DNA of 64,000 nt from Eudromia elegans (lineage: Eukaryota; Chordata; Aves; Tinamiformes; Tinamidae), in the NCBI GenBank assembly GCA_003342815.1, contig PTEX01000235.1, forward strand, positions 762,154-826,153, read 5' to 3'. Under the pieces are notes generated by a model that ran no database searches, had not been told where the DNA came from, and saw only the letters and a program-made list of their open reading frames with translations. Positions 38,157 through 49,976 of the stretch are shown here, in pieces (within the stretch, counting starts at the first letter, position 1; each line of letters opens with the position of its first letter). The translations under genes were made by a program, and so were the position numbers.

Positions 38157-41100
38157 TATAACTAGCAATTTGGCCTTAACAACACCTTTTCTCTACACTT
38201 TCCAGCTCTGCCAGCTTGGCAGTGTATGATTTTGTTGGAGTGATTGGCCTGGGTCATGGATTCAATGATTCAAAACAACCCAGTGTGACTGATGAATAAA
38301 TGTTAATGGAACATTTTCTGGCCCACATGTGAAAGCTTTGGCAGTGCTGAGAATTGAGGGAAAAAAAAATGGTTTTCATTTGGAGCTACAGTTTGTCTTT
38401 TGATCTGGATCAAATTTCCAGTTTTTAAAAGAAAACTTGAACAGAGAAGACTCTGTTTTCACTTCTTGTTCTTAGGAAAAGTAAGCCATAATCAAACTAG
38501 CCTTTTCCTGTTTCTCTAGGAAGTGTGTCACAAGTAAAATCCTGCTGAATTGCTATCTTTGTGTTACCATGATCTTGTGCACATTTACTAAACTGTCCCT
38601 CACATTCTTTAACAATGTGTGACTTCAGTAAAGCAGTAAAGCTTCCTTCACCCTCTCTTTAGGCCTGTCTTGCTGCATGAAGAAGCAAATCCTGGCTACA
38701 AGACCTACAGCCTTGGCTGGCTGCCAGTGTCCAAGGAAGCAAATCCTTTTTGAGGATCAGCCTGGTGGAGCATGAATAAAGCAAGTGCATCATTCTGTCT
38801 GCTCACCTGACAGTTTGGGCAACCTTTAAGGCCAGCTCCTCAGCTCTCCTTATCTTCTTTATAAATAGGATGATGATTCTGAATAGGCTCAAGCTCTTAA
38901 CAGAGGCTCTTACTTATCCCTAGAGAATTAGCTTCTTCCTTTGACCAGGCTAGGTGACCACCAAAGTAACTCTCCCTTCTGAGCAGGGATTGCTGCCAGA
39001 TCATCACTTAAGCACTCAGATACCCCCAAGTGATATCTACCTCCATTTCCATAGCTTGGTCTTACTGTTTTTATTCTTCTCAATTGCCTCCTCTCAATCT
39101 CTGTTGAACAAAGTTGGCTACCTATAGCATGTATTTTATTCTTTAAAAACACATCCTGTCTGTTTGCTAGTATTATTCAAGTTGGTAAAGTATTTTGAGG
39201 TAAAGTTCATATGAAATAAGCTGTTTAAAATAAAGCCAGACTGTACAGCCTATGCTTTGTCACTAAATACTACAAAAGGAAAAGCTCTTGTCCATTCCTT
39301 GGCAAGATTCTTCTAAAGCTGCATGTTAAAAAAGGAAGTCTGACTGCTTAACCCCTGGATATAAGATTTTAACATAAAAGAAATCACATCATTATCATCA
39401 TAAACATCATTTTTTTGTTATATAAAATTCTTGTTGTATTTATCTTCTGGACTTCCACCTTCCCAGAGTTGGAAGAGCTATGGAATTTATGTTTGTGTAT
39501 AAAAGTCAAACTTATCATGATTTCTAATTGTGGCATAACTGGGTATCAGAGCTGCGTCTGTGAGCACATGCTATGCACTCAAGCCATTAATTCCCTGAGT
39601 AGTTCAGAAACAGCTTGCCAGTCACCTGCACAGATGAGGTACTAGATCAGCTTCAAACTGTTGACTGAACTGAGACAAAGTGACTGACTGAACTTGTAGT
39701 CATTTTCCACAAAGTATAACAAAGCATTTGACTAACTTTTTGCAGTGCTTGGTGCAGCAGCTCACCAAATGAGAATTTTGAACAGTCATGAAGGTTACCA
39801 TAGGCAGCTGCTGCTGTACCTAAGTCAACTTGTATCTTTAAAAGTGTTGTTTAACATCCTAACTAGAGAATGCATCCCTTCCAGAGATTCCCTCGGGGGT
39901 TCGTAATGCAAAATTGATCAGAATACCTAGATGAGATACTTGTAAATAGTAAATAAATTTTTGAATAAAGACTGTGCAGATACAAAAAAGCTCACATAAG
40001 AGAGTCATCTGTTAAGACCGTCAGAGAGGTTTTATATGTAGCTTAAGATGATGCAGTAGCCCTGGACTATGCATCTTTTGAGGGATCATATAGGCCCCAC
40101 AACCAGTTGGGTCACAGGAATTGAACAGAATAGCAGTTTGGGGAGTGTCACCTGAATCAGCTGAAGATGCCACTGTAAGGACACTTACAGTACAGACTTC
40201 CACCAGTCTGGATGGCTACTGAATGCCCTGTGCAAGAGATTTGATTCCCCATGTGAGCAGTATTCTACACCAAGGTCCCAGTGCATTAGTCTGTTCTAGT
40301 AAACTTTGCACATGCATGTATATTCGCTATCCCAAATTTACCTGAGTCTCTATGTATGACTAATTTGACAAAGAAGCTTTTTAGTGGGCCTTTTCCTTTC
40401 CTTCACACACTACTCCTACCGCTTTTCATAATTTAAAAAATTCACTGTGGAAGATCACTTTTTAATTTTTAATAATAAAAATTAATATTTGGCATGTTTT
40501 CCAAAGAAAAGGCACGGTTACAGCACTCTAACATGAACTATGTATGCACTGCACTAGAATAAGATGTATTCAGGGACAACAGTGTAAATTTTTAATACTG
40601 ATCCAAGGTCCTACTGTATCATTCAGACTGGATACTTATACAAAAGTTCCCTAGTGGGCAGTTACCCAAAAATTTTCCAACTTTCCTGAAAAGACATTTA
40701 GGAAACAAGACAACTGTTGGAAAGTGATTTTTCACATTAAGAAACCACTAGCTTTGTGCAGAAAAGAAAGAGGTGGAACGGTGAATTAATTATCAACTCA
40801 ATGTTTAATTTAAATAAATGGAAATGCCAGAATGATTGAAGAATGTATGCTGAAGACCAAAGAGTTCAAGTGACACAAGAAAACCAGGTATTTGTATTAG
40901 AAATCTGAGGCGATTTCCTCATTTTCTCATCCCATTATTCCTGAGCAATTTAATTTTGTAAGAAATGGAAATGCGTCTGAGCTTCTAAGTGTCTGAGCAA
41001 TCCTGAGCTGATGTCTGGGTTAGACTGGAGCAAGAAACTGGATTCTTGGGTGTGAATTGTATGGGGAGAAGGTCTTTGGGAATAAGACGTGATGGGTTGC

Positions 41101-41661
41101 ATTTCACAGTCTAGAGAGGAGGGCTGCAAATAGTGTGATTGCCTTGAGTCATGAGAAAAGCTGAGGAGCAAAATGGGTGGAGATGATATAGAAAAGCTTC
41201 ACAGGCTGAGGAAGATGGACATCTCTTTTGTGAGGGTTTGTACAGTCCATTTAAATTGGGTTTTTGCTTTGTGAATCAATTCTCTAAAGATACCAACACT
41301 ATGAGTAAGTACAAACATATGCTGTACTTCCAGAAATAATTTGCTGTTTGCACATATGACCTGATAAATTGGAGAATAAAAACTTCCTGTCTCTTGGGTT
41401 TTTTTCCACATTTTAGATTTGTTTGTTTGTTTGTTAGCTTTGATCACACAGGACATCTCTTCTCCAAGAAATGAATGGCACTTGTTTGAGAAGCAAAGAA
41501 ACTGCAGCATCTTAAAAATCATATTTCCATTAACTATTTTCCTTCCTCTGTCCTAACCACTGGGTTATTGACTATTCAGAAATGGGATTATGTCTCCATA
41601 CAACCGTTATTCTATCTAATTCAACACTCACCTTTTTTTTTTTCATTCCAATACCAAATAG

Positions 41662-41763
41662 AGAAACAAGGTATCTGGTTGTTTTATTTGAAGGTTCATG
41701 GTTTCATAGCTATCCTGTATCTTGATCAAGTATGCTCACAAGGAGAAATGATAGAGGATGCAG
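41662..41763 (+). other. Exon-like block, 102 bp
   Basis: A T-rich tract (41632-41644) and AG at 41660-41661 precede a 102-bp open stretch ending in CAG and the perfect donor GTAAGT (41764-41769). The length is a multiple of three and one frame is open throughout. No homology is recognised. It could be an exon of a non-coding RNA or chance. Confidence 0.2.
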
Positions 41764-44695
41764 GTAAGTCATGCAACAATGCGGAAAAGCCTCAGGGAGG
41801 CCCCGGCTCCCTTGTTGCCCTAATGCTTTGTCTGCTTCAGTGTGACCCGTCTCCTCAGTGTGTTTCAGCAACATGAACTGCAGAGGTCCATGGCCCTGTA
41901 TGAGGAAGCTCCTCTTGTTCTTCTCACCTGCACTGCTCCTAGGATATGGTAGAGCAAGGTGAACAGTCAATCCCTGCAGGACAGAGATTTGCCTTAATAA
42001 ATGCTATTGAAGTTTGCTTAGGGAAAAATGGTGTTCAGATGTGCTGAGGATAAATTAAAACTTCAGAATTTTTTTTGCTAATTTGGCAGAGAGGACTTTT
42101 GATTTGCTGTTTTTAAGATAGCTGCGATTCTAAGTGGTCCACTCAATAACAGAGTTTCCACCAAATCTGTGTTTGCTCCTAGCTTTCAGCATTATAGGGA
42201 ATGTTCTTCCATCCACATTTTTTTTATTCAAATAATGAAACTCAAATACTTTGTATCTGGTCAAATTGTAAGAACAAATATGTTAAAGTGAGTGCTGTAT
42301 GATGACCAGGGATTGCCTGTTGTAACCTTAAAAATATTGCAAAGAGACAACTACATCTTGAAGAACCCAAAGAACTTGAACTACTTAGAGCAAAGTAAAT
42401 TTTTTTTTTTTTTTTTTCCAGGAAAAGTCAGTGAGTGTAATGTATTCATAATGAGCTACTTGCTGCAAGAGAATCAAGGAGAGAGGATAGCATTCTATTT
42501 ATACTTTAAGAGGGTATATATATAAAGAGCTTTAAAATTCAGGGAAGGAATAGCAAATGGAATAGTAGAAAATTTTGTATTGCGATAGACTTAAATTTGG
42601 TTTAGTTTTAGTTCTTCATCAAATGTGTGTGATACATTCTTTTACAGGAATTAATTGAGTTCACTGGGGCATTTTTCACCAGTTTTTATGAAGTTACATA
42701 TCCAGTATTTTAGAAAGCTATTTTGTCATTAGGAAAGTGTAAAGTTTAAGAATAAATTCTTGTGCTGGGGCTAAAGTGTAATCTAATTTGAATAGATTAT
42801 AAAGCTGATGGATATTTGAATGGGAAGAGAACAGTGTCCTTAAGGAAAAGAGAGTGAATGAGGACCTTTCTTGTCCATATATTTGGTGAAGATATGCACA
42901 TATCCAGTGCTCTGAGCAAGTGGCATAGGGACATATTGTCAATATTACTAAAGTAAATGTTGAAGTGAAATGACAGATTTTCCTCTTGGGGCTCCCACAA
43001 GAAACTAAGATATGTAATCGTTATTGAGACTTTAATTTCTTTCCTGCTGTTAGCTAGGAGGTTCAAAATCTAGAATGGAATCTGTAGTCCATCAGAGGGC
43101 TAGAGATTTCTGTGTAACTTTCAGAGTGTGACTTGAATCTACTACTAACCTGAAATATGTTGTTAATCCACTTTATTGCAATCTGTTACATTCACCAGTG
43201 ATTTCTGTGCTCCTTATGCATTGTTCTGGTGGATAAATGTGAGCAAAAGTGGGGCTAAGCATCAGAGAAGATGAGCTCAGGCCTGAGTCTATAAAGACAG
43301 GACTAATGAAGTCCATGAACCTAAACAGAGTAATTCACTGGAAGCCTGGCCTTAGAAATGAACTGACAGAAGGATGAGTTAAAAAAGGACAGATTTAGGT
43401 AGAAAAAAGAATAAAGAAGATGACTGTTGGAAAATTAGAAAAGTCTGCCAAGGCCTTTTGGATTTGAGCAAGTCATCATACAATGGCATGGCACACCAGG
43501 AAATGCATTTTCAGTGGAGGTGCCATTTTTTATTCAAATGCAAAACTTCTGATTTTGAGAGACTTTAGGCAGAGAAACCCTAAAGCATATAGGAAAAACC
43601 AAATTAGATAGTAGACTTGTGGGGAAAGGAATATATAACAGGGATAAACAGGACACTGTGGCAGTACCGGGCTCCCAGAAGTAGTTAGAATTACATGGAA
43701 AGCTTATGTAAGATGTCTTTCTCCAAGAATATACCTGATATACTTGTTGATTTCCATGAGGAGAGAAGCTTTCAAGTTCTTCCATATAGACCTCTCCTTA
43801 AAATTTAAAGCATTCCTAACCTCAGCACAATCCAACAATTGCCCTCTAGGTCTCAGATCTATGCATCATGTTATGACACGAGCATCATTCACTTTCAGTC
43901 ATATGAGACAATAATTAACATAGGTAGTTAAAATTGCATATACAGTAAGGATCATGGTTATAGCAGTTGAGAAATAGACTGCATACTAATTGGAGACAAA
44001 CCATTTTTAGCATCTATACTATTTGCTTTAACGTGTATCAATTCAACAGGTTAACGAAGAAATTGCATATTACTTAAAAGGTACACTAGAGAGTCTCTAT
44101 TTGTTATATTTTTTCTGAAGACAAGGTAAATCTTCATATCCTCCATGCAGGTACTAAAACTTATTTGGAACTGAGTGAGTTCTACCAAACCCAGAATTCC
44201 TAAGACTTATGCCAAACACCACATAAAGGGCTTGGAGCTTCAATCAAATCAGCCAGACAAGGGTTCTGAGAGTTTTTTTCAGGTGGAAAAGAAATATCTG
44301 AGGAAAAAGATAGAAAGGGAAAGCATCAAGAAAAAGCATGTGCTTTTCTCCTTTCCTTTTGCCTGGAGCTGTTCGTGTTTCTGAAGAGGAGCCTGTTTTG
44401 AGTGAGCTTTATGGTGTAACACTCTTAAGCACTGTTCTAATTTATCTGTCTTGAGTCTTGCTTTGGGCTTTTGGGTTTGGAAGATGTGTAAGTTGCAACA
44501 TGTCCAGGAAGCAGCAGCAGACAATTTTACATGCAGGCTTTCAGAAGCATCAACAGTTCCTTTCTAAAAGAGTCTGCCGAAATGAAGGTGTTTCTTTTTT
44601 CAAAAACTGAGGGGTTAAAAAGACATTGGTACAAAGCTTTTGAACAAAATCCTTTAAGCTATTTCCATAATAAGAATTCCTCATGTGCAATACTG

Positions 44696-44698
<3 letters not shown>

Positions 44699-44726
<28 letters not shown>

Positions 44727-44728
44727 TT
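44699..44728. repeat. (TA)n microsatellite
   Basis: About 14 uninterrupted TA units followed by 'tttcag'. Confidence 0.93.
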
Positions 44729-44917
44729 CAGAAAAGTCTCTGAAATTTATGTTTAAACTCCCAGTGTGTGTTTATAGCTTTAACTATCTATTTATTTATT
44801 ATACTTTTTCTCTGGTGCCTCCTTTTCTGATGAGCAGATATCATGCTTGATACCTCCTTTCAAAAATTACCCATAGGTAATCAACCCTTTTTTTCTTGGA
44901 ACAGCTTGTATATATTC

Positions 44918-45263
44918 AGAAGGAAAAGAAAAGGAAAGGAAGAGAAAAGAAAAGAAAAGGAAAGGAAAGGAAAGGAAAGGAAAGGAAAGAAAAGAAAAGA
45001 AAAGAAAAGAAAAGAAAAGAAAAGAAAAGAAAAGAAAAGAAAAGAAAAGAAAAGAAAAGAAANAAGAAAAGAAAAGAAAAGAAAAGAAAAGAAAAGAAAA
45101 GAAAAGAAAAGAAAAGAAAAGAAAAGAAAAGAAAAGAGAAGAAAAGAGAAAAGAAAAGAAAAGAAAAGAGAAGAGAAGAAAAGAGAAGAAAAGAAAAGAA
45201 AAGAGAAGAGAAGAAAAGAAAAGAAAAGAAAAGAAAAGAAAAGAAAAGAAAAGAAAAGAAAAG

Positions 45264-45294
<31 letters not shown>

Positions 45295-45304
45295 GAAAAG
45301 AAAA
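44918..45304. repeat. 387-nt pure purine tract of (AAAAG)n and (AAAGG)n
   Basis: Every called base from 44918 to 45304 is A or G. The first part holds AAAGG units (about 44956-44988). The rest is mainly AAAAG with some AGAAG variants between about 45130 and 45215. One N sits at 45063. The long lysine/arginine/glutamate frames on the plus strand and the phenylalanine/serine frame on the minus strand are repeat artefacts. Purine mirror repeats of this length can form triplexes and often mislead assemblers, so the length in this assembly is uncertain. Confidence 0.98.
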
Positions 45305-45659
45305 TTATTACTGCTGTTGTATTATTACCCAGCATAAAGAATCATACATCAGGTGTATTTAACATCAAGCTGTTTAACTAAGATTACTCCTGTTGGAGAT
45401 ATACTGTGCATAATATTCTGTACTATGTGATACAATATAAGCAAAAGCCACAGGAGCTGAAACAATGTACAACTTCCTGTATTTCTCCTGTTTTTTCAAT
45501 TTCATTACAATATCTACTTCCAATGAACTCAACTGCAGAATTACATTTTTTAAAAATAATTTGAAAGAATGCATTTTTTTTTTCATGTGTGGAAAGAAAA
45601 CTCATTTTCTTCTCTTTTTTTTTCAGACTTTATTATTTCCAGTTAGTGGACTGAAATGA

Positions 45660-46010
45660 TTGCTTCTATCTCCTGGGTCTAATAAAGCAATTTGGCTCTT
45701 TAATGGGCCTTGTTAGGGTGGAAGACCAATGTCTTCTGGTACTATTTTTTGCATTAGTGGTGCACTACCTGCTGAGTCATCAGCGCAGAAACCAGAGGTT
45801 AATTTCACTGCTACTAAATGAAGCAGATAATCAGCCATCAGAGGATGGCTCCTGTGCTGTAAATAAGTCTTGACAAGCTGAGGGACAGCACTGTGCATCA
45901 CTCAGCTCTCGTCACACCATCTGTCCACAAATTAAGACAAAGTAAGGATATTAATTTGTTACATTTCAAAAGCTGTACTGACAAACCCACATGGACATTT
46001 TTAAATGGCA
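45660..46010. promoter_or_regulatory. Candidate conserved non-coding element with NF-E2/MARE and GATA sites
   Basis: A mixed-composition block between low-complexity neighbours. It contains TGCTGAGTCAT (45770-45780), a full match to the NF-E2/MARE consensus bound by small-Maf heterodimers, and GCAGATAATC with the GATA core AGATAA at 45825-45830, about 45 bp away. NF-E2 next to GATA is the arrangement known from erythroid and megakaryocytic enhancers such as the beta-globin LCR. Further TAAT/ATTA cores occur. Enhancer function is inference; conservation cannot be judged from one sequence. Confidence 0.35.
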
Positions 46011-49000
46011 ATGAATAACTGAAACAATTTCTTAATATTCCTTTGAGTCATGGGTTGTAGTTTAGCAAACGTCTTTTCCAACAATGAACCTCTGGAAAGT
46101 GTTTGGGCCAGCTGTATAGCTAATGAATATCAAAGCAGACCCATTCAAAAGTATTACACTGTGGACCATTTTTTACTTAAATTAGAAGTTGTATCAACCT
46201 GATGGCATGAGAATTTGCTGGATTTCCAGTGATGCTATATGAAAAGTGAACTCTCAGCTAATGGGAAAGCTGTTGCATAGTTTTTGGAGCCAGAAACATT
46301 TATGAAAACCTGAACTTATGAAAAGTAATATATGGCAGGAGATAATTCCTGAAAATTGCTGAGGTGATAACATGCCTTATCTATTTCACTAAATCCATGC
46401 AACATGAAGGCAGAGCAACAGTGCAATTGATCTTACACTAAATCACATCAAATTGCCGTGGAAGTGAGACTGGATGTATCTGCTAAAAGAATTAGCTCTA
46501 CAGATGCATTTTAAGTATTTATAAGATAATAAGTCTATTCAAGTATTTATCTTATTCTCATACAAAAACTTCAAAGGTCAAATATATAATATAATGACAT
46601 ATAAGAACATTGCAGAGATATTCTAATAAACTCCAAACTGAGCATTATACAAATGGAATCCAGAGCTGGAGTTACCCTGTAAAGAACTGAAAGCTCCAAG
46701 CAATTTTCGTTTTTCTCTGGAACGGTGCCCCAGAATAGCTACAAGGCTATGATTAATGAGTAATAATGCTTCCACACACAGATTAGGCTAAATAGATTTT
46801 TAAAGACATTGTTTCCAGTTTTCTTTCTTCATTATAAAGCCGAAATAAAATTTGGCATCTAAATAGAATTTAACAAGATATTGTTTCATATAATGGTTTT
46901 ACAAAATGGCTTTGAGGTTTCAGATAACAGGCTCATAGTGATCCAGTATAATGGGAGCTTGGACACCTAGTTTACATGCTGATACCTGAATTTAGATGTT
47001 ATAATCTGCAGCTGTATCCTGCCCTTAAATAACTGTCTTAGAGAGGATTGATGCCCTCTAGTGATGTCTTTCTCCCCATTTACCCTCCTGGAATCAAAGG
47101 TAACACCCTTAAATTAAGGATTTAATTTTTCATCTGTTAGACTTAGATGAGATAGGAACCACCTACAGTTCAAAGGAGTACTTTCCAAGCATTTTTAATT
47201 AATGTTGATCAAAAACTCGTTACAACCAGGGGAAAGGCTGTCATTGAACTGCATCCTCAGTATAAAAAAAATGTAGAGTGAGAGAAGTTATTCCACTAGA
47301 GTTTTGAACAAGGTCATTATTGAAGTTTACTTCTGTATGAAAGTTTTATATTATAATTACATATTGTCTGCTAAATTTGATTCCTAAAATTCCTTTAGTA
47401 AACCTATGCTGTGGTAAGGTGTAAGTGGAGGACAATGTTAAAACATAGAATTCTTACGAGTATAATATGAAGAAAAATCAGATGTATTAATAAAATTATA
47501 GTAATATATCATACTGATTTAATAAATTATTTTTATCACAGGTAAATAATTGGATTAGATATTGTTAAATCAAAATATTCCTTCAACTATATAAAAGTGT
47601 AAAACTTTATGCTTCAAGCTAAAATTGGTTCCTAATTAGGTGGATTTTGTACCTTTATAAAGATCGAATCACACCAAGTTTGACTATTGTTGGGTTTCTA
47701 CACTTTGTACGGAAGTATTTAATCCTAGTGAGTTGTTGAGCACTGGTCTGTTTTGATTTGACAAAGCAATGATCAACCATCAATGTTTTTTGATTTTGGT
47801 GCTTGCCCAGTTTAGCTTTCTTAACTGTATATTTAATGTCTCTGCCTAACTATTTAATGGCAAAACCCTTGGAGAAGAGCATAAAGAAGGAAAATGGGAA
47901 TAAAATTGTCCTTCAAAGTAGCTGAGTGGAGTTGTTTTTGGAAGCTCTGGTGATTGCGTTTAGTTATGGTATAGTTATGGTTATCCATAACTATATGCTC
48001 TGACTAGCATTTTCATAGTTTAGGAAGTCTGGCTGATGGGTTCACTGAAATAAAAATATTTTCCTTACTTTACTTTTCTGAGATAACTCTCCATAACAGA
48101 GATTGCAGAAAAGTTCTGAGGTAGTTCATCAACAGCAAACTGAATATCTTATATATGGTTTCTCATGTCCTTTCTCTTCTACTAAGAGCCAATCACTTTG
48201 ATTTTGATTACCTGTAAAAGAAGAGAAGCAAACATCAGTGTTACAGAGAGGAATATCATGGATGGATTGCCTGTGACTACTATAAAATGATCTATAGTAC
48301 TACATGTATTTCTTATTTGGAATATGGTAAGCAAGCTATGTTCCTCACACATTACTGCAAACATATTTATCTGGAAAATATTGAAATATATTCTTCAATA
48401 CCTAGAAAATTTCTTCTAATAAGTTTGTCTTTAATTTTATAGTATAAGTATGAGAGTAAGTATCTTCAACATTCTGAAATGGATTAAGTTCTTTATTTAT
48501 TAAACTAGTATTTAGCAAATAGTAGAGACTAAGCAACAAGATAAAAATTCTATCTCATTCTTCTTTAAAGTTAATAAGAGCTCCCTTATTACGATGAACT
48601 GAGATATGAGAAATCCTTGACTGTTCTACAGTTGTATTTTTTCTGTCCTTGGGAGCTATGAGCCAAGGAAGTTTGTTTAAGTTTTTAAGCTGTGTGGTAT
48701 AATCTATAAATTGGAGCTTCCTTGGAGTCTCTTGACATTGGTGAGAGAAAGAGAGGGTGTTTTATAAAGAATTTTATTCTTTATTCTCACACTCTAGCTG
48801 TATTTAATTTTACTTTCAAATGTGCTCATATTACAGAGAAATGAGCTCTCTCCATGGAATGCAGAAGAAAGTGCCTGCTTCAGTGTGTAAACACAGGGGC
48901 TTTTCTCAAGTTTTCTTGTTTTTATTCTCCTTTCCTGCTTTTGTTCATGCTTACTTGGATTATCAAGATGAAATAGAAGAGTTTTAAAATAAATTACAAC

Positions 49001-49665
49001 ATAATTTGTATGCAATCAGTGAGCTCTTTGCCATGGAAAAAAAAAATCTGCCTGCTTTGCTTTGAGAAGTTTCTGCATTACTATTACTTTTTGGAATAGT
49101 TTTTTGGTGGCCTTTAGAGCACTGAACTTTTTGTTCAGCATAAGCTTTTGAGGAGTTATGTTGTTGTTACGGTGATCTGGACATTTCCTGTGTTAAAGCT
49201 GAGGAACCCAGGGGAACGCTGGGAGAGGCAGTGGGGCCACAGGGGAGCACAGGGCATCTGCAGGAGCCTCATTGCCCTTTTTTTGGCTTGCACAGCAGGA
49301 AGAAGCACAACCTCCCCGATCAGAAAGCCATGAGAAGCTCAGTGGTCATACATAGCACTCACTCAAGCACAGAAGACAAAAGGGCTTTAAAATGGTCTTT
49401 CAGTTATTCCTTGGTCATTTTTAAATGTTGATTTAAATGTTATCTCTCTTTAATCTTCTTACTCTGTGATATGGACATTACCACTCTTTAATCAGCACTG
49501 ATTTCATCCATCAAATACCATTCAACAGTCATCCTCTTGTACTAATTACATTTTTACTTACTGTATTTCCTTGTTTTATCCTCTTAATAATGAGCCAGTG
49601 GTTATACATTCTTTCTGTTTGAACTGTATTTAGTTCTTCCTTTTCTTTCCTGGCTTTCCCTCTTT
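46011..49665. other. Unique DNA, no gene recognised
   Basis: AT-rich non-repetitive sequence. Holds a CTCF-like motif on the minus strand at 47052-47064, a perfect 11-bp inverted repeat at 47970-47995 and a GC-richer patch at 49190-49340 open in two plus-strand frames without recognised product. Confidence 0.5.
47052..47064 (-). promoter_or_regulatory. CTCF-like core motif
   Basis: TGCCCTCTAGTGA, read on the minus strand as TCACTAGAGGGCA, matches the CTCF core CCASYAGRKGGCR except at the first base. Motif-only evidence. Confidence 0.4.
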
Positions 49666-49881
49666 TTTTTTTTTTAATTTAAATTATAACTACCTGATCA
49701 ACACATAGTAACCAAACAGAAATACATTATTATTATTATTATTATTATTATTGCGGCCAGAAGTACCTTTGACACTGCAAGAAAAACACTCGAAAATTTG
49801 AAAGATTCACAATAAGTCAANTTTTTTTTTTAATTTAAATTATAACTCCCTGATCAACACATAGTAACCAAACAGAAATAC

Positions 49882-49912
<31 letters not shown>

Positions 49913-49976
49913 CCAGAAGTACCTTTGACACTGCAAGAAAAACACTCGAAAATTTGAAAGATTCACAATAAGTCAA
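49666..49976. repeat. 155-bp tandem duplication with a single N between copies
   Basis: Copy 1 is 49666-49820, an N is at 49821 and copy 2 is 49822-49976. Both copies carry, in order, a T-run, AATTTAAATTATAACT, an array of TTA units and a common end 'attcacaataagtcaa'. They are the same length and differ by one substitution (ACTACCTG versus ACTCCCTG) and a few bases after the TTA array. The isolated N at the exact junction suggests an assembly join rather than a biological duplication. Confidence 0.95.

Larger units (their letters stand above)
32252..44698. other. Long unique stretch with regulatory-looking blocks
   Basis: No gene or known repeat recognised in about 12 kb. Some parts look less like neutral AT-rich DNA: 32640-33110, 38030-38350 (with a perfect RFX X-box match), a CTCF-like site at 34536-34548, and exon-like signals at 38641-38800 and 41632-41769. 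A GC-richer block at 41780-41990 follows the latter. A minus-strand 60-codon frame at 40021-40203 is not GC-poor but shows no known motif. Confidence 0.45.

Noticed and set aside
44843-45381. Two plus-strand frames of over 160 codons and one minus-strand frame of 139 codons
   Set aside because: They are translations of the AAAAG/AAAGG repeat, which lacks stops in several frames. No real protein signature and an N inside.
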